A stretch of 64,000 nt of DNA, from NCBI RefSeq assembly GCF_025685625.1, contig NZ_JAGSYI010000001.1, positions 930,001 through 994,000 on the forward strand, read 5' to 3'. The notes below the pieces were generated by a model. The model was not told where the DNA came from, did not search any database, and saw only the letters and a program-made list of their open reading frames with translations. A program made the position numbers and the translations under genes. Origin of the DNA: Acidicapsa acidisoli (GTDB lineage: Bacteria; Acidobacteriota; Terriglobia; Terriglobales; Acidobacteriaceae). Below, in pieces: positions 43,804 through 51,887 of the stretch. How positions within the stretch are numbered: position 1 is the stretch's first letter; the number at the start of each line of letters is the position of its first letter.

Positions 43804-44461
43804 GGAAGCGACACCAATCAGGTGTCCCGGTGGCGGCGGAAGCCACGGAGTGAGCCACGCGTTGGCGGACCGGATTGGCAATGTGATGAGTTCGACGCCG
43901 GAGGGCAACGCTGCACGGACGAGCTTGGTTTTGCTGGGTCGGCACAAAGGAATGGCGCCAGCGAGGGTTTCGTCTCGTGCGCATTCTTCCAGCGGAACGC
44001 CGACGGCTGGAAACGCGGTCGCCTCGCGAATTTCTGTCAGCAATATTTCGCGCAGGATCGGATCAGAGTCGATGAGCAGGAAATGATCCGGCGGAGGCGC
44101 GGCGAGCCATTGGGCAACACGATGCCGGATCGCTGCGGCAGGAAGGTTCAATTCTCGGACGGCCCGGAAGAAGCCCGCTATATGTTGATCGAGGATCTGC
44201 TCGGGCGTCGAAGGCGGTTCGGCGTTGGCGCGAACATAGACTCCGCTGCCATGGCGGCGTTCGGTCCAGCCGTCGTGTTCAAGTTGGCGGTAACCGGCGC
44301 TGATGGTGTTGGGATGGATGTTGAAACGTCGCGCAAGTTCGTGGGTACTCGGCAGCCGGTCACCGGGGCGAAGATCGCCGGACAAAATCGCCAGAACAAC
44401 CTGGGTAACAAGCTGCCGATAAAACGGAACTTCGCTGCTGGGGGGCGAACCAGAGTCTCAC
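43801..44461 (-). pseudogene. GntR-family transcriptional regulator, frameshifted near the start and 3'-truncated
   Basis: A GTG at 44461 with AGAGG upstream begins VRLWFAP; then a run of six C (44445-44440 on this strand) shifts the frame by one. The body continues in the next frame as SSEVPFYRQLVTQVVLAILSG and LRPGDRLPSTHELARRFNIH, with a winged helix (NTISAGYRQLEHDGWTERR, HGSGVYV) typical of GntR. The following domain (about 120 residues, LLIDSDPILREILLTEI, PWLPPPPGHLIGVASH) is cut at 43801 where it runs into the synthetase remnant. With five C the gene would be in frame, so a sequencing error or slippage is possible for the first lesion, but the 3' truncation is real. Confidence 0.75.
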
Positions 44462-44494
44462 GCGGAACCTCTGGGCTATTGTGACACTGACGGC

Positions 44495-45517
44495 TCAGTC
44501 CGCGAGTGTGCGCCGCCATTCGCCCGGAGTGGCATTCACTTTGCACCGGAAGCTCCGGATGAAACATGCCTGATCGGCGAATCCGCATCGAAGCGCAATA
44601 TCTGCCTGGGTAAGGCGGGAATTCAGGAGAAGATCCTTTGCAGCTTCGATTCGCCGTTCCATCAGCCATCGATATGGCGTCTGACCAACGGACTGCTTGA
44701 AGGCGCGCACAAAATGACTTACGGATAACTGACATTCCCGCGCCACCTGCGACAGCGAAACATGCCCGTCCAGATTTGCGGTTAGTATCTCCGTTGCGCG
44801 CTGCATCTGACGGCGGGTCAAACCTCCGCGCATGGCGTACGGTTCGATCCTCATACCGCCATAGGTGCAGGCAATGTAAGCATGGATTGCAAGCACCGCA
44901 TGGTCCAGATACAAGCTGCCCGCAAGTTCCGGGCTTTCCATCGCCTGCAGCAGACTGACTCCGAGATTCTTCAGGATAGGGTCAACTTTGCCGAACGGCC
45001 AGTTGAGCGTCTCGCAGCGGCGGGCTCCATGCTCGTCTGCAAACTCGCACAGGGAGGCGTGCGGCACGTATACCTGCAAAAGATCGAAAGCGCTCCCGAA
45101 GTAAACGGATGGCTCGTCTTCCAGATTCAGGATGCAAACCGCGCCCTCGCAACGGTTGTGATCGGCATTGACGAGGCGACTGCGTTGCCAGAGAGAGACA
45201 GGGCTGACGCTTCGCAGGTACAACTCGACGACAAATGCTTCTTCGGGCGGAGTCGGAATCGATACGTCAGGGAGAGGGTCGTTGGAACTAAGTCTCGTAA
45301 CGGCGAGCTTGCAGATTCTGCGCGGCGTAACTCGGAATATCGGCTCATTGGGCAGCCGCATGTAAGCGGCCATCTGGGGCCCATATGCCCCCGGCTCGGA
45401 CGCGCGCATGCTCTTTGAATTGTGGCTTGCTCCTGAACAACCGCGAGCCAAGACTTGGGAATGGGTTCGGCGAACCGGGACGGCGGTGATGTCGCTTCTC
45501 AGATTTGGCATCTGCAT
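44495..45517 (-). CDS. AraC-family transcriptional regulator
   Basis: This protein of up to 340 residues has a C-terminal AraC/XylS DNA-binding domain with two helix-turn-helix units: SLSQVARECQLSVSHFVRAF and LTQADIALRCGFADQACFIR, ending NATPGEWRRTLAD. The N-terminal 200 residues form a cupin-like effector domain of uncertain ligand (VVELYLRSVSPVSLW, LQVYVPHASLCEFADEHG). ATG 45517 is used; ATG 45409 (MRASEPGAYG) is an equally possible start. The neighbours are the decayed GntR/synthetase locus and an ECF sigma factor, so no target pathway is obvious. Regulators of this shape often respond to aromatic or fatty compounds. Confidence 0.87.
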   Translation of the reverse strand: MQMPNLRSDITAVPVRRTHSQVLARGCSGASHNSKSMRASEPGAYGPQMAAYMRLPNEPIFRVTPRRICKLAVTRLSSNDPLPDVSIPTPPEEAFVVELYLRSVSPVSLWQRSRLVNADHNRCEGAVCILNLEDEPSVYFGSAFDLLQVYVPHASLCEFADEHGARRCETLNWPFGKVDPILKNLGVSLLQAMESPELAGSLYLDHAVLAIHAYIACTYGGMRIEPYAMRGGLTRRQMQRATEILTANLDGHVSLSQVARECQLSVSHFVRAFKQSVGQTPYRWLMERRIEAAKDLLLNSRLTQADIALRCGFADQACFIRSFRCKVNATPGEWRRTLAD

Positions 45518-45869
45518 CGGAAGACCACCTAACTAAGGAATGTCGGGGTTGGGGAAAAGGATTCAAAAAATGTTGACGTGTCACGAATCGAAGGGTGCCG
45601 CTAAGAAAAGGCTAGACTTAGCGAGCCCCTCTGCGAAACCCCAATTCGGGCTTAGTTGATATACCTATTTGGAGGGAGCAGAAACCAGACCGAATGGGCC
45701 AGAGGGAGACCAGACGGGCAACGCGAATTGCCGCCAATAGCCCTTTGAGCGGGCTAGGCGAATCTATTCTGGGGGAGAAAGATCGACTCGGGACTATTAC
45801 CGTTGCGGAGTGTGACTGTGGAATGCATCAGCGCCGCGAAAGGGATCGCGGCGCCCGAAAGACGGCTCC
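45518..45869. other. 352-bp intergenic region between ECF sigma factor and AraC gene
   Basis: No convincing gene. A plus-strand open frame at 45694-45876 has a GGAGGGAG 15 bases before its ATG, but its composition is arginine-rich and unlike a protein, so it is not called. The palindrome TGACGTGTCA (45574-45583), the small stem TAGCCC/GGGCTA (45738-45756) and the strong hairpin at 45831-45854 are present. Confidence 0.4.
45831..45854 (-). terminator. 9-bp GC hairpin after the ECF sigma-factor gene
   Basis: GCGCCGCGA (45831-45839) and TCGCGGCGC (45846-45854) form a perfect 9-bp stem over a 6-base loop, 15 bases beyond the minus-strand sigma stop at 45870. No T-run follows, so it is a hairpin-only candidate. 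Confidence 0.55.
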
Positions 45870-46475
45870 TCAGTGAAGTTTCCGGCGCAACGCAGCTTTG
45901 GCGCGCATCATACGAGACTTTGTTGCGGCAAGAGACAGGCCGGTCATCTCCGCAACTTCTTTAATGGAGACATCGTGACGCTGCTGAATTTCAACAACTT
46001 CCCGAAGAGCCGGCCGCAGTCGAACGATTGCCCTTCTCAGGTTTCTGGCGCGTTCGCTTCGAACGCAGTGAGCTTCGATATCGATCGAATGATCTTCAAA
46101 CTCCCGGCATTGATGCGTTTCACCCGGCGCGCCGATATCCACGGAGGTCTCGGGATAGGAGCGTTTCCGGCGCAGGATCATCAGCGCAGAATTGATAGCG
46201 ATGCGTGTGAGCCACGTCGAGAATTTCGATCTTCCGTCGAAGCCTTTCAGATGAACAAATGCCTTGAGGAACGCATCCTGGAGGGCGTCTTCGGCGTCTT
46301 CGCGGTTTCGCGTTACGCGAAAAACTGTCTTGAAGATCTTGGCGGAGTGCCTTCTCCACAGTTCGACAAAGGCCAGTTTTTCTCCGGCTTTAGTTGCCTC
46401 TACCAGCATCTCGTCACTCGCATAAGACAAGGTGCGCTGCACAGTTACGTCGTCGGCAAAGTTATAGGAATTCAT
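45870..46475 (-). CDS. ECF sigma factor
   Basis: This 201-residue protein has sigma region 2 (LVEATKAGEKLAFVELWRRH, NREDAEDALQDAFLKAFVHL, STWLTRIAINSALMILRRKR) and region 4 (LRPALREVVEIQQRHDVSIK, EVAEMTGLSLAATKSRMMRA, ending in a basic tail). The linker is acidic and His/Cys-bearing (CREFEDHSIDIEAHC). ATG 46475 has AAAGGA about 8 bases upstream. It belongs to the common Acidobacterial ECF type with no adjacent anti-sigma gene, so its control is unknown. The region to the M16 gene at 46791 is divergent. Confidence 0.9.
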   Translation of the reverse strand: MNSYNFADDVTVQRTLSYASDEMLVEATKAGEKLAFVELWRRHSAKIFKTVFRVTRNREDAEDALQDAFLKAFVHLKGFDGRSKFSTWLTRIAINSALMILRRKRSYPETSVDIGAPGETHQCREFEDHSIDIEAHCVRSERARNLRRAIVRLRPALREVVEIQQRHDVSIKEVAEMTGLSLAATKSRMMRAKAALRRKLH

Positions 46476-46790
46476 GGGAAGATCCTTTTCCGAAGTGATC
46501 GGCTATCAACCGCTTCGACTGACTGATTTCGATCCTAAGATCCCTCTTCGCAGGAATCTTGACGAGAATTGCTGAAAATGTGCCCATGTTGCTCAGATTG
46601 TTCTTTTCAGTCACACACTCCGATGCGCGTCCTCTCGTTCGTACTTGACCCCGAACTCGGCGCTCTCTCGTCTCGGCCATTCTGCGCGAAGCTATAATTC
46701 GTCAACATTCCCCAGAACGTGCAAGACTTGGAAGTGAGGGCCGGATGCGCACGCCGGTTCTTGCAAGCATTTTCCCTGCGTTTGGAGAAG
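46476..46790. other. 315-bp divergent region between ECF sigma and M16 peptidase genes
   Basis: No gene is seen. A perfect -10-like TATAAT lies at 46693-46698, about 90 bases before the M16 start and facing it, but no good -35 sits 16-18 bases upstream. On the other side AAAGGA precedes the sigma-factor ATG. Confidence 0.35.
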
Positions 46791-49466
46791 ATGGATTTGA
46801 AGCCAAGATATCTTTTGAAGTTGCTGCTTTTGATAGGCGCCTCTGCGGCATTGGGACACACAGCCTTAGCGCGTGCCGAGTCTGCGGTCACGCGCTCGAC
46901 TTTGCCCAACGGTATGCGCGTTGTTATCATTCGCAATTCGCTTGCCCCGGTTGTCACAGTCGAGACTAATTTCATCGTCGGTGGCAATGAAACTCCGGCA
47001 GGTTTCCCCGGAATGGCCCACGCGCAGGAGCACATGGCTTTTCGCGGATGCGCAGGCATGAATGCCGACCAGACCGCCGCTATCTACGCGCAACTCGGCG
47101 GCGATAACAATGCAGACACGCAGCAGAACATCACGCAGTACTACGCGACCATCCCGGCGGCGGACCTGGATATTGCACTACAGGCGCAAGCCACTTGCCT
47201 GCGCGGCGTCGACGACTCCGATCAGGAATGGTCCCAGGAGCGCGGCGCGATCGAACAGGAAGTCGCGCGCGACCTGTCCAATCCAACTTACAAGTTCATC
47301 AGCCGCCTCAATGAAGATATGTTCGCGGGCACGCCCTACGCGCACGATCCTTTAGGCACGAAGGCGTCCTTCGACACTACGACCGGGCAGATGCTTAAGG
47401 ACTTCTATAACAAGTGGTACACGCCCGGGAATGCCATTCTGGTGATCGTCGGTGACATCGACCCGGCGTCTACCTTATCGAAAATCCAGCACCTCTTCGG
47501 CGATATTCCAAGCCATCCCTTGCCGGCGCGGCCGACAGTCGAACTGAAGCCGGTAAAGTCGGAAAGCTTTTCGCTCGATAGCAATCTCCCGTACGTTCTC
47601 TCTTTCATTGCATACCGCCTGCCTGGCACGAGTTCTCCGGACTACGCGGCGGCGCAGATCCTTTCCGATGTTTTGGCCAGCCAGCGCGCCGACGTCTACG
47701 CCATGGTGCCCGCTGGAAAAGCACTGGCTGCCGAATTCGGCATGGCTGAAACCTATCCCAAGGCCAGCGTCGGTTATGGCGTCGTCGCAGTCCCGTCGGC
47801 CACCGATATTTCAAGCTCCACTCAGGAACTAAAGAAGATTCTGGCCAATTACGCGGATAAGGGCGTTCCCGAAGATCTGGTGGCTGCGGCAAAGCGCAGC
47901 GAGATCGCCGCCGCGGAGTTTCAACGCAACTCCATTCCCGGCCTGGCCAATGTATGGTCCGATGCGCTCGCAGCCGAGGGCCGTACTTCGCCCGATGAGG
48001 ACATTGACGCGATCCGGAAAGTTACGCTCGCCGATGTGAACCGGGTCGCCAAACAATACCTTGTCGATCAGAACTCGATAACAGCAACATTGAAGCCAGT
48101 CCCATCCGGGCAGCCCGTCGCGGACAAGGGATTTGGCGGTGGAGAGAAGCTGACCAGCGCTCCGACCAAGCCGGTGCAGCTCCCGGCATGGGCCGCAAGT
48201 TCCCTGGCGCAGCTCAAGGTGCCGTCCGACTACATCCAGGCTTCGGACACGACTCTACCTAATGGCATTCGTCTGATTGTCAAGACTGATCCGACAAGCC
48301 CGACGATCTCGGTAGCAGGCTCAGTCAGGCACAACTCAGACCTGCAAACCCCGCCAGGACAAGAAGGCGTCTCTGATCTGCTCGATGGCCTCTTCTCATA
48401 CGGAACGCAAACCCTCGACCGGCTCGCATTTCAAAAAGCACTGGACGATATCGCAGCGAATGAAAGCGCAGGCTTCGGCTTTTCCCTCAGCGTGCTGAAG
48501 GAAAACTTCTCGCGCGGTGTTCAACTGCTGGCGGACAACGAATTGCATCCTGCGCTGCCGGCGGACGCCTTCGCCGTTGTGCAGAAACAATCCGAGGAGT
48601 TTGTCGCAGGCAACCTGCAAAGCCCCGGCTATCGCACCTCGCGAGCGCTGGATCTGGCGCTCCTGCCGCCGAACGATCCTGAGTTGCGTGAGGTGACTCC
48701 GGCAACACTCAGTCATGTCACGCTGGACGAAGTCAAGCAATTCCACGCGTCAACCTTCCGTCCGGACCTAACCACAATCGTAGTGATCGGCGACGTCTCC
48801 GCAGCCGAAGCGAAGACTGTTATCGAAAAGTGGTTCGGCGACTGGAAGGCCGCAGGTCCTAAGCCCGAAATCACCTTGCCTTCCGTCCCGGCCAACAAGC
48901 CTTCGACGGTGAGTGTGCCGGATGATCAGCAGGTTCAGGACTCGGTGGTCCTTGCAGAACAGATCAACATCAACCGATTCGATCCCGACTACTACCCGCT
49001 GCAGTTAGGCAATCACGTGCTCGGTGGGGGCTTCTACGCAACGCGCCTTTATCACGACCTGCGCCAGACCGCCGGTTACGTCTACACAGTAGACGTCAGC
49101 CTGGACGCATCGAAAACGAGAGCCAGTTATTCCGTCACGTATGGCTGCAATCCCGAGAATGTGCTGAAAGCGCGTACGCTCATTCAGCGCGATCTTGACC
49201 AGATGCGAACGGAAGCTGTCTCCGCGGATGAGTTGCACCAGGCGAAGGCGCTGCTCCTCAGGCAGATTCCGTTAAGCGAATCGAGCGAGGAAGCAGTGGC
49301 CGGAGGACTGCTCAGGCGCGCCGAGATTGGACTGCCTCTGGATGAGCCGATACGCGCGGCAAAGCGCTACTACGAGCTAAGTGCCGATGATGTGAAGGCC
49401 GCGTTCGCAAGGCAACTGCGCACTGGCGACCTGGTGCAGGTAGTGCGCGGCCCGGCTCCGCACTAA
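46791..49466 (+). CDS. Exported M16-family zinc peptidase with two M16 halves
   Basis: The start is ATG 46791, with GGAG just upstream and a signal peptide (KPRYLLKLLLLIGASAALGH); the frame is open from 46719. In the 891-residue protein the first half has the inverted zinc motif H77-x-x-E80-H81 (HAQEHMAFRG) and the downstream acidic segment EQEVARDLSNP. The second half (from about 490, TTLPNGIRLIVKTDPTSPTI) repeats the fold without the motif, as in PqqL/processing-peptidase-like single-chain enzymes where the second half only shapes the chamber. It probably degrades peptides in the periplasm. A strong bidirectional hairpin follows the stop. Confidence 0.92.
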   Translation: MDLKPRYLLKLLLLIGASAALGHTALARAESAVTRSTLPNGMRVVIIRNSLAPVVTVETNFIVGGNETPAGFPGMAHAQEHMAFRGCAGMNADQTAAIYAQLGGDNNADTQQNITQYYATIPAADLDIALQAQATCLRGVDDSDQEWSQERGAIEQEVARDLSNPTYKFISRLNEDMFAGTPYAHDPLGTKASFDTTTGQMLKDFYNKWYTPGNAILVIVGDIDPASTLSKIQHLFGDIPSHPLPARPTVELKPVKSESFSLDSNLPYVLSFIAYRLPGTSSPDYAAAQILSDVLASQRADVYAMVPAGKALAAEFGMAETYPKASVGYGVVAVPSATDISSSTQELKKILANYADKGVPEDLVAAAKRSEIAAAEFQRNSIPGLANVWSDALAAEGRTSPDEDIDAIRKVTLADVNRVAKQYLVDQNSITATLKPVPSGQPVADKGFGGGEKLTSAPTKPVQLPAWAASSLAQLKVPSDYIQASDTTLPNGIRLIVKTDPTSPTISVAGSVRHNSDLQTPPGQEGVSDLLDGLFSYGTQTLDRLAFQKALDDIAANESAGFGFSLSVLKENFSRGVQLLADNELHPALPADAFAVVQKQSEEFVAGNLQSPGYRTSRALDLALLPPNDPELREVTPATLSHVTLDEVKQFHASTFRPDLTTIVVIGDVSAAEAKTVIEKWFGDWKAAGPKPEITLPSVPANKPSTVSVPDDQQVQDSVVLAEQININRFDPDYYPLQLGNHVLGGGFYATRLYHDLRQTAGYVYTVDVSLDASKTRASYSVTYGCNPENVLKARTLIQRDLDQMRTEAVSADELHQAKALLLRQIPLSESSEEAVAGGLLRRAEIGLPLDEPIRAAKRYYELSADDVKAAFARQLRTGDLVQVVRGPAPH

Positions 49467-49472
49467 AGCAGG

Positions 49473-49516
49473 AATCGGCCTGAGTCTGTACACGTTTCGC
49501 CGGATTCAGGCCGATT
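49473..49516. terminator. Bidirectional terminator hairpin between M16 gene and small exported protein
   Basis: AATCGGCCTGA (49473-49483) pairs perfectly with TCAGGCCGATT (49506-49516), and the stem extends by 3 more pairs including one G-U. It lies 6 bases after the plus-strand stop and directly against the minus-strand stop at 49517. Confidence 0.8.
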
Positions 49517-49978
49517 TCAAAACAAGTTTCCAGCCACCGTCTCCGCGATGTGCTCAAGTGCATCGTCCTGCGCATCCGATGACTTCTCTGAATCGCTCTT
49601 CGCACGAAGATTGAGAGTGACAGTGAAGTGCATATCGCGCACCCGGCTGCTGATCGTCTCCGCCATCTGGCCTGGAAGCTTACACCGCAGTGCTTCGTTG
49701 CCGATCCCTTTGAGCTGACTGCTATCCGCCGGACACGAGGCCAACGCGCTCCTGCTCACCTCAATCCTGAGAAATGCAGCAGGCTCCAGACTTCGCGAAA
49801 AGTTGCATGAGCCTTGATCCTTATCCGATAGATTGACAGATAAAGATACTTCCCCGCCAAGCGCTTTCTCGGCAGTTCCCTTCGTTACCCAGGGACATGC
49901 TGTCGGCGCAGGAGTTTGCGCATACACAGAAACAGCAGTTACGGCGAACAGGCTGAGTAGAAATGAGTGCCTAACCAT
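49517..49978 (-). CDS. Small exported protein of unknown function
   Basis: This 153-residue protein has a clear signal peptide (MVRHSFLLSLFAVTAVSVYAQ). The mature part holds four cysteines (C28, C58, C82, C98 approximately), enough for two disulfides, and begins ACPWVTKGTAEKALGG. That is similar in form to the 'C-x-(L/V)-x-x-x-x-A-x-x-x-L-G' start of several secreted DUF3558-like proteins. No catalytic motif is visible and I do not recognise a function. It is preceded on the same strand by the FG-GAP/UnbV gene system only in the sense that it lies downstream of it: its ATG (49978) is 2 bases after the FG-GAP stop (49981), so co-transcription is very likely. Confidence 0.75.
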   Translation of the reverse strand: MVRHSFLLSLFAVTAVSVYAQTPAPTACPWVTKGTAEKALGGEVSLSVNLSDKDQGSCNFSRSLEPAAFLRIEVSRSALASCPADSSQLKGIGNEALRCKLPGQMAETISSRVRDMHFTVTLNLRAKSDSEKSSDAQDDALEHIAETVAGNLF

Positions 49979-49980
49979 AC

Positions 49981-51867
49981 CTATCCTGCGGCTTTCGTCT
50001 TCGTCTTAAGTTGCGGTAGCGCTGCGGACTTGAGAATCTTGCCGCCCTCCTGAAGCACGTGGAGTTGATTCACGTCCAGATTTCTGAACTGATCTACCTG
50101 GCCGCTCAGCCATCGAACTTCTACCAGGTCAACTTTCGTCGCCTGATCCAGCCCGAAATGCATACGTAGATCATTCTGCGAAAAATAGCTCCCTCCGCTT
50201 CGCAACTCTTCCATCTGCTGTAGGGGCTTGGCTGCATCCGGAGTGGTCTTCGTGGTGACAGTTACGCGGCTGCCGATGCCGGTCCGATTGGACTTGACGC
50301 CAACAAGCTTGATCTTGATCCAGTTGCGTTTAAGCGTCGAATCGCAGCGTAGCAACTGCGGCACAGCATTGATGCAGTTGACTGCAATGTCGATATTGCC
50401 GTCGTTGTTGTAGTCGCCGAAGGCACAGCCGCGAGCCGGAGCATTTTCAAGAACGCCAGGACCACCCTGGCTAGTCACTTCCTCGAAGCGCCCATTGCGC
50501 AGATTGCGGTAGAGATACTTATGCTCGGCATACTTCAGGTCGGCTCTCGACTTATCGACTTCGGGATAGACATGCCCATTCGACATAAGCAGATCAAGCC
50601 AGCCATCGTTGTCCATATCGAAGAAGCCGACACCCCAGCCAAGCAGTCGGGTGTTGACGCCAAGACCACCAGGATAAGTTCGATCCTCAAAGGTTGCATC
50701 GCCAAGATTGGTATAAAGCGAATCTGTATCGCCGGCGAAGTTCGTCTTCACAACGTCGAGATTGCCATCACGGTTGTAGTCCCCAATCGAAACGCCCATG
50801 CCCGCTTGAGGCTTGGCTTCTGCCGAGAGCGCTGCGCCCGCCTCAATGGCGATATCGCGAAAAGTTCCGTCCTTCTGATTGAGATAGAGCGTGGCCGGAG
50901 CGGAGTCATTGGCCACATAGATATCAGGCCAGCCGTCGTTGTCGAGATCTGAGGCCGCGACGCTCAGTCCATAAGTTCCGACCGCTGTCCACATGCCCGA
51001 CTTTTCGCTGACATCGCTGAAGGTTCCGTCACCGTTGTTGTGATAGAGAAGATTACGACCACCCGGCAGCCCCGGCGGTCCGCATGCGACAAGAATGCCT
51101 TTATAAGTACACGGCCCATCTTCGGGCTTAGGTGCAGTCTTCAAGTCGAAGTCGACATAGTTTGCCACGAAGAGATCCAGGTTGCCGTCGCGGTCATAGT
51201 CGACAAAGGTGCAGCCCGTGTTCCAGCGGATCTTCGGTCCGGGTTGGATCAGCCCCGCTTGCTGTGTAACATCGGTGAATGTACCGTTGCCGTTGTTGCG
51301 ATAGAGCGCGTTCTGACCGTAGTAGGTCACAAAAAGATCGTCGTGCCCGTCGTTGTTATAGTCGCCCACGCAACAGGCCTGACCCCAACCAGTCTTGTGC
51401 TCCAGGCCAGAGCCGGTCGTTACATCCATGAAGGTTCCGTCACGATTGTTCTTGAAGAGGTGGCAACGTGGCTCCTGGCCTGCCGGAAACCCATCCAAAC
51501 GCCAGCCATTAACGAGGAACAGGTCGACCCATCCATCATCGTCGTAGTCATAGAACGCAAGGCCACAACCAGTCGTCTCAAGAAGATACTTATTCGTGAA
51601 CTCACCGCCATAGATCGTCTTAACGTTGAGGCCGGCTTCTGTCACCACATCCACAAAGCTGACTCCAAGCGGCGTACCTTCAATGGGAGACTTCGGGCCC
51701 GGTGGAGGTGGCGCGGGCTTGGCCTCGTAACTACGCTCCTGCGGTCCAAGCTTCGGTAGATTGGGTGGAGTCTGTTCCTGCATCGGCGAGGCCAGGGCAA
51801 GTATGTCCGCAAAAGGCAGAACTAGCGCTGTGCTACTGAGAGAACGAAGAAACCTGCGGCGATTCAA
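49981..51867 (-). CDS. CRTAC1-type FG-GAP repeat protein with ASPIC/UnbV domain, Tat signal
   Basis: The start is set at TTG 51867 (LNRRRFLRSLSSTALVLPF, a Tat signal) with AAGGA 10 bases upstream; an ATG at 51939 would lie inside the previous gene. The 628-residue product has an N-terminal Pro-rich linker, about seven FG-GAP/VCBS blades (DYDDDGWVDLFLVNG, DYNNDGHDDLFVTYYG, DYDRDGNLDLFVANYVD, DLDNDGWPDIYVAN, DYNRDGNLDVVKTNFAG, DMDNDGWLDLLMSNG, DYNNDGNIDIAVN), whose DxDxDG loops bind calcium, and a C-terminal UnbV domain (NWIKIKLVGVKSNRTGIGSR). It follows the pentaheme-TPR gene by 20 bases. Function is unknown; adhesion or an electron-transfer scaffold are possible. Confidence 0.88.
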   Translation of the reverse strand: MNRRRFLRSLSSTALVLPFADILALASPMQEQTPPNLPKLGPQERSYEAKPAPPPPGPKSPIEGTPLGVSFVDVVTEAGLNVKTIYGGEFTNKYLLETTGCGLAFYDYDDDGWVDLFLVNGWRLDGFPAGQEPRCHLFKNNRDGTFMDVTTGSGLEHKTGWGQACCVGDYNNDGHDDLFVTYYGQNALYRNNGNGTFTDVTQQAGLIQPGPKIRWNTGCTFVDYDRDGNLDLFVANYVDFDLKTAPKPEDGPCTYKGILVACGPPGLPGGRNLLYHNNGDGTFSDVSEKSGMWTAVGTYGLSVAASDLDNDGWPDIYVANDSAPATLYLNQKDGTFRDIAIEAGAALSAEAKPQAGMGVSIGDYNRDGNLDVVKTNFAGDTDSLYTNLGDATFEDRTYPGGLGVNTRLLGWGVGFFDMDNDGWLDLLMSNGHVYPEVDKSRADLKYAEHKYLYRNLRNGRFEEVTSQGGPGVLENAPARGCAFGDYNNDGNIDIAVNCINAVPQLLRCDSTLKRNWIKIKLVGVKSNRTGIGSRVTVTTKTTPDAAKPLQQMEELRSGGSYFSQNDLRMHFGLDQATKVDLVEVRWLSGQVDQFRNLDVNQLHVLQEGGKILKSAALPQLKTKTKAAG

Positions 51868-51887
51868 CGAATAACCATCCTTAGTAT

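Noticed and set aside
43285-44484. Plus-strand open frame of 399 codons opposite the GntR/synthetase remnant
   Set aside because: The minus strand carries clear GntR and AMP-binding motifs over the same bases; the plus frame is a codon-bias shadow that survived because the minus genes are frameshifted.
45694-45876. 60-codon plus-strand open frame with GGAGGGAG upstream
   Set aside because: The spacing to ATG is 15 bases, the translation is Arg-rich and without hydrophobic core, and it overlaps the sigma-factor terminator hairpin.
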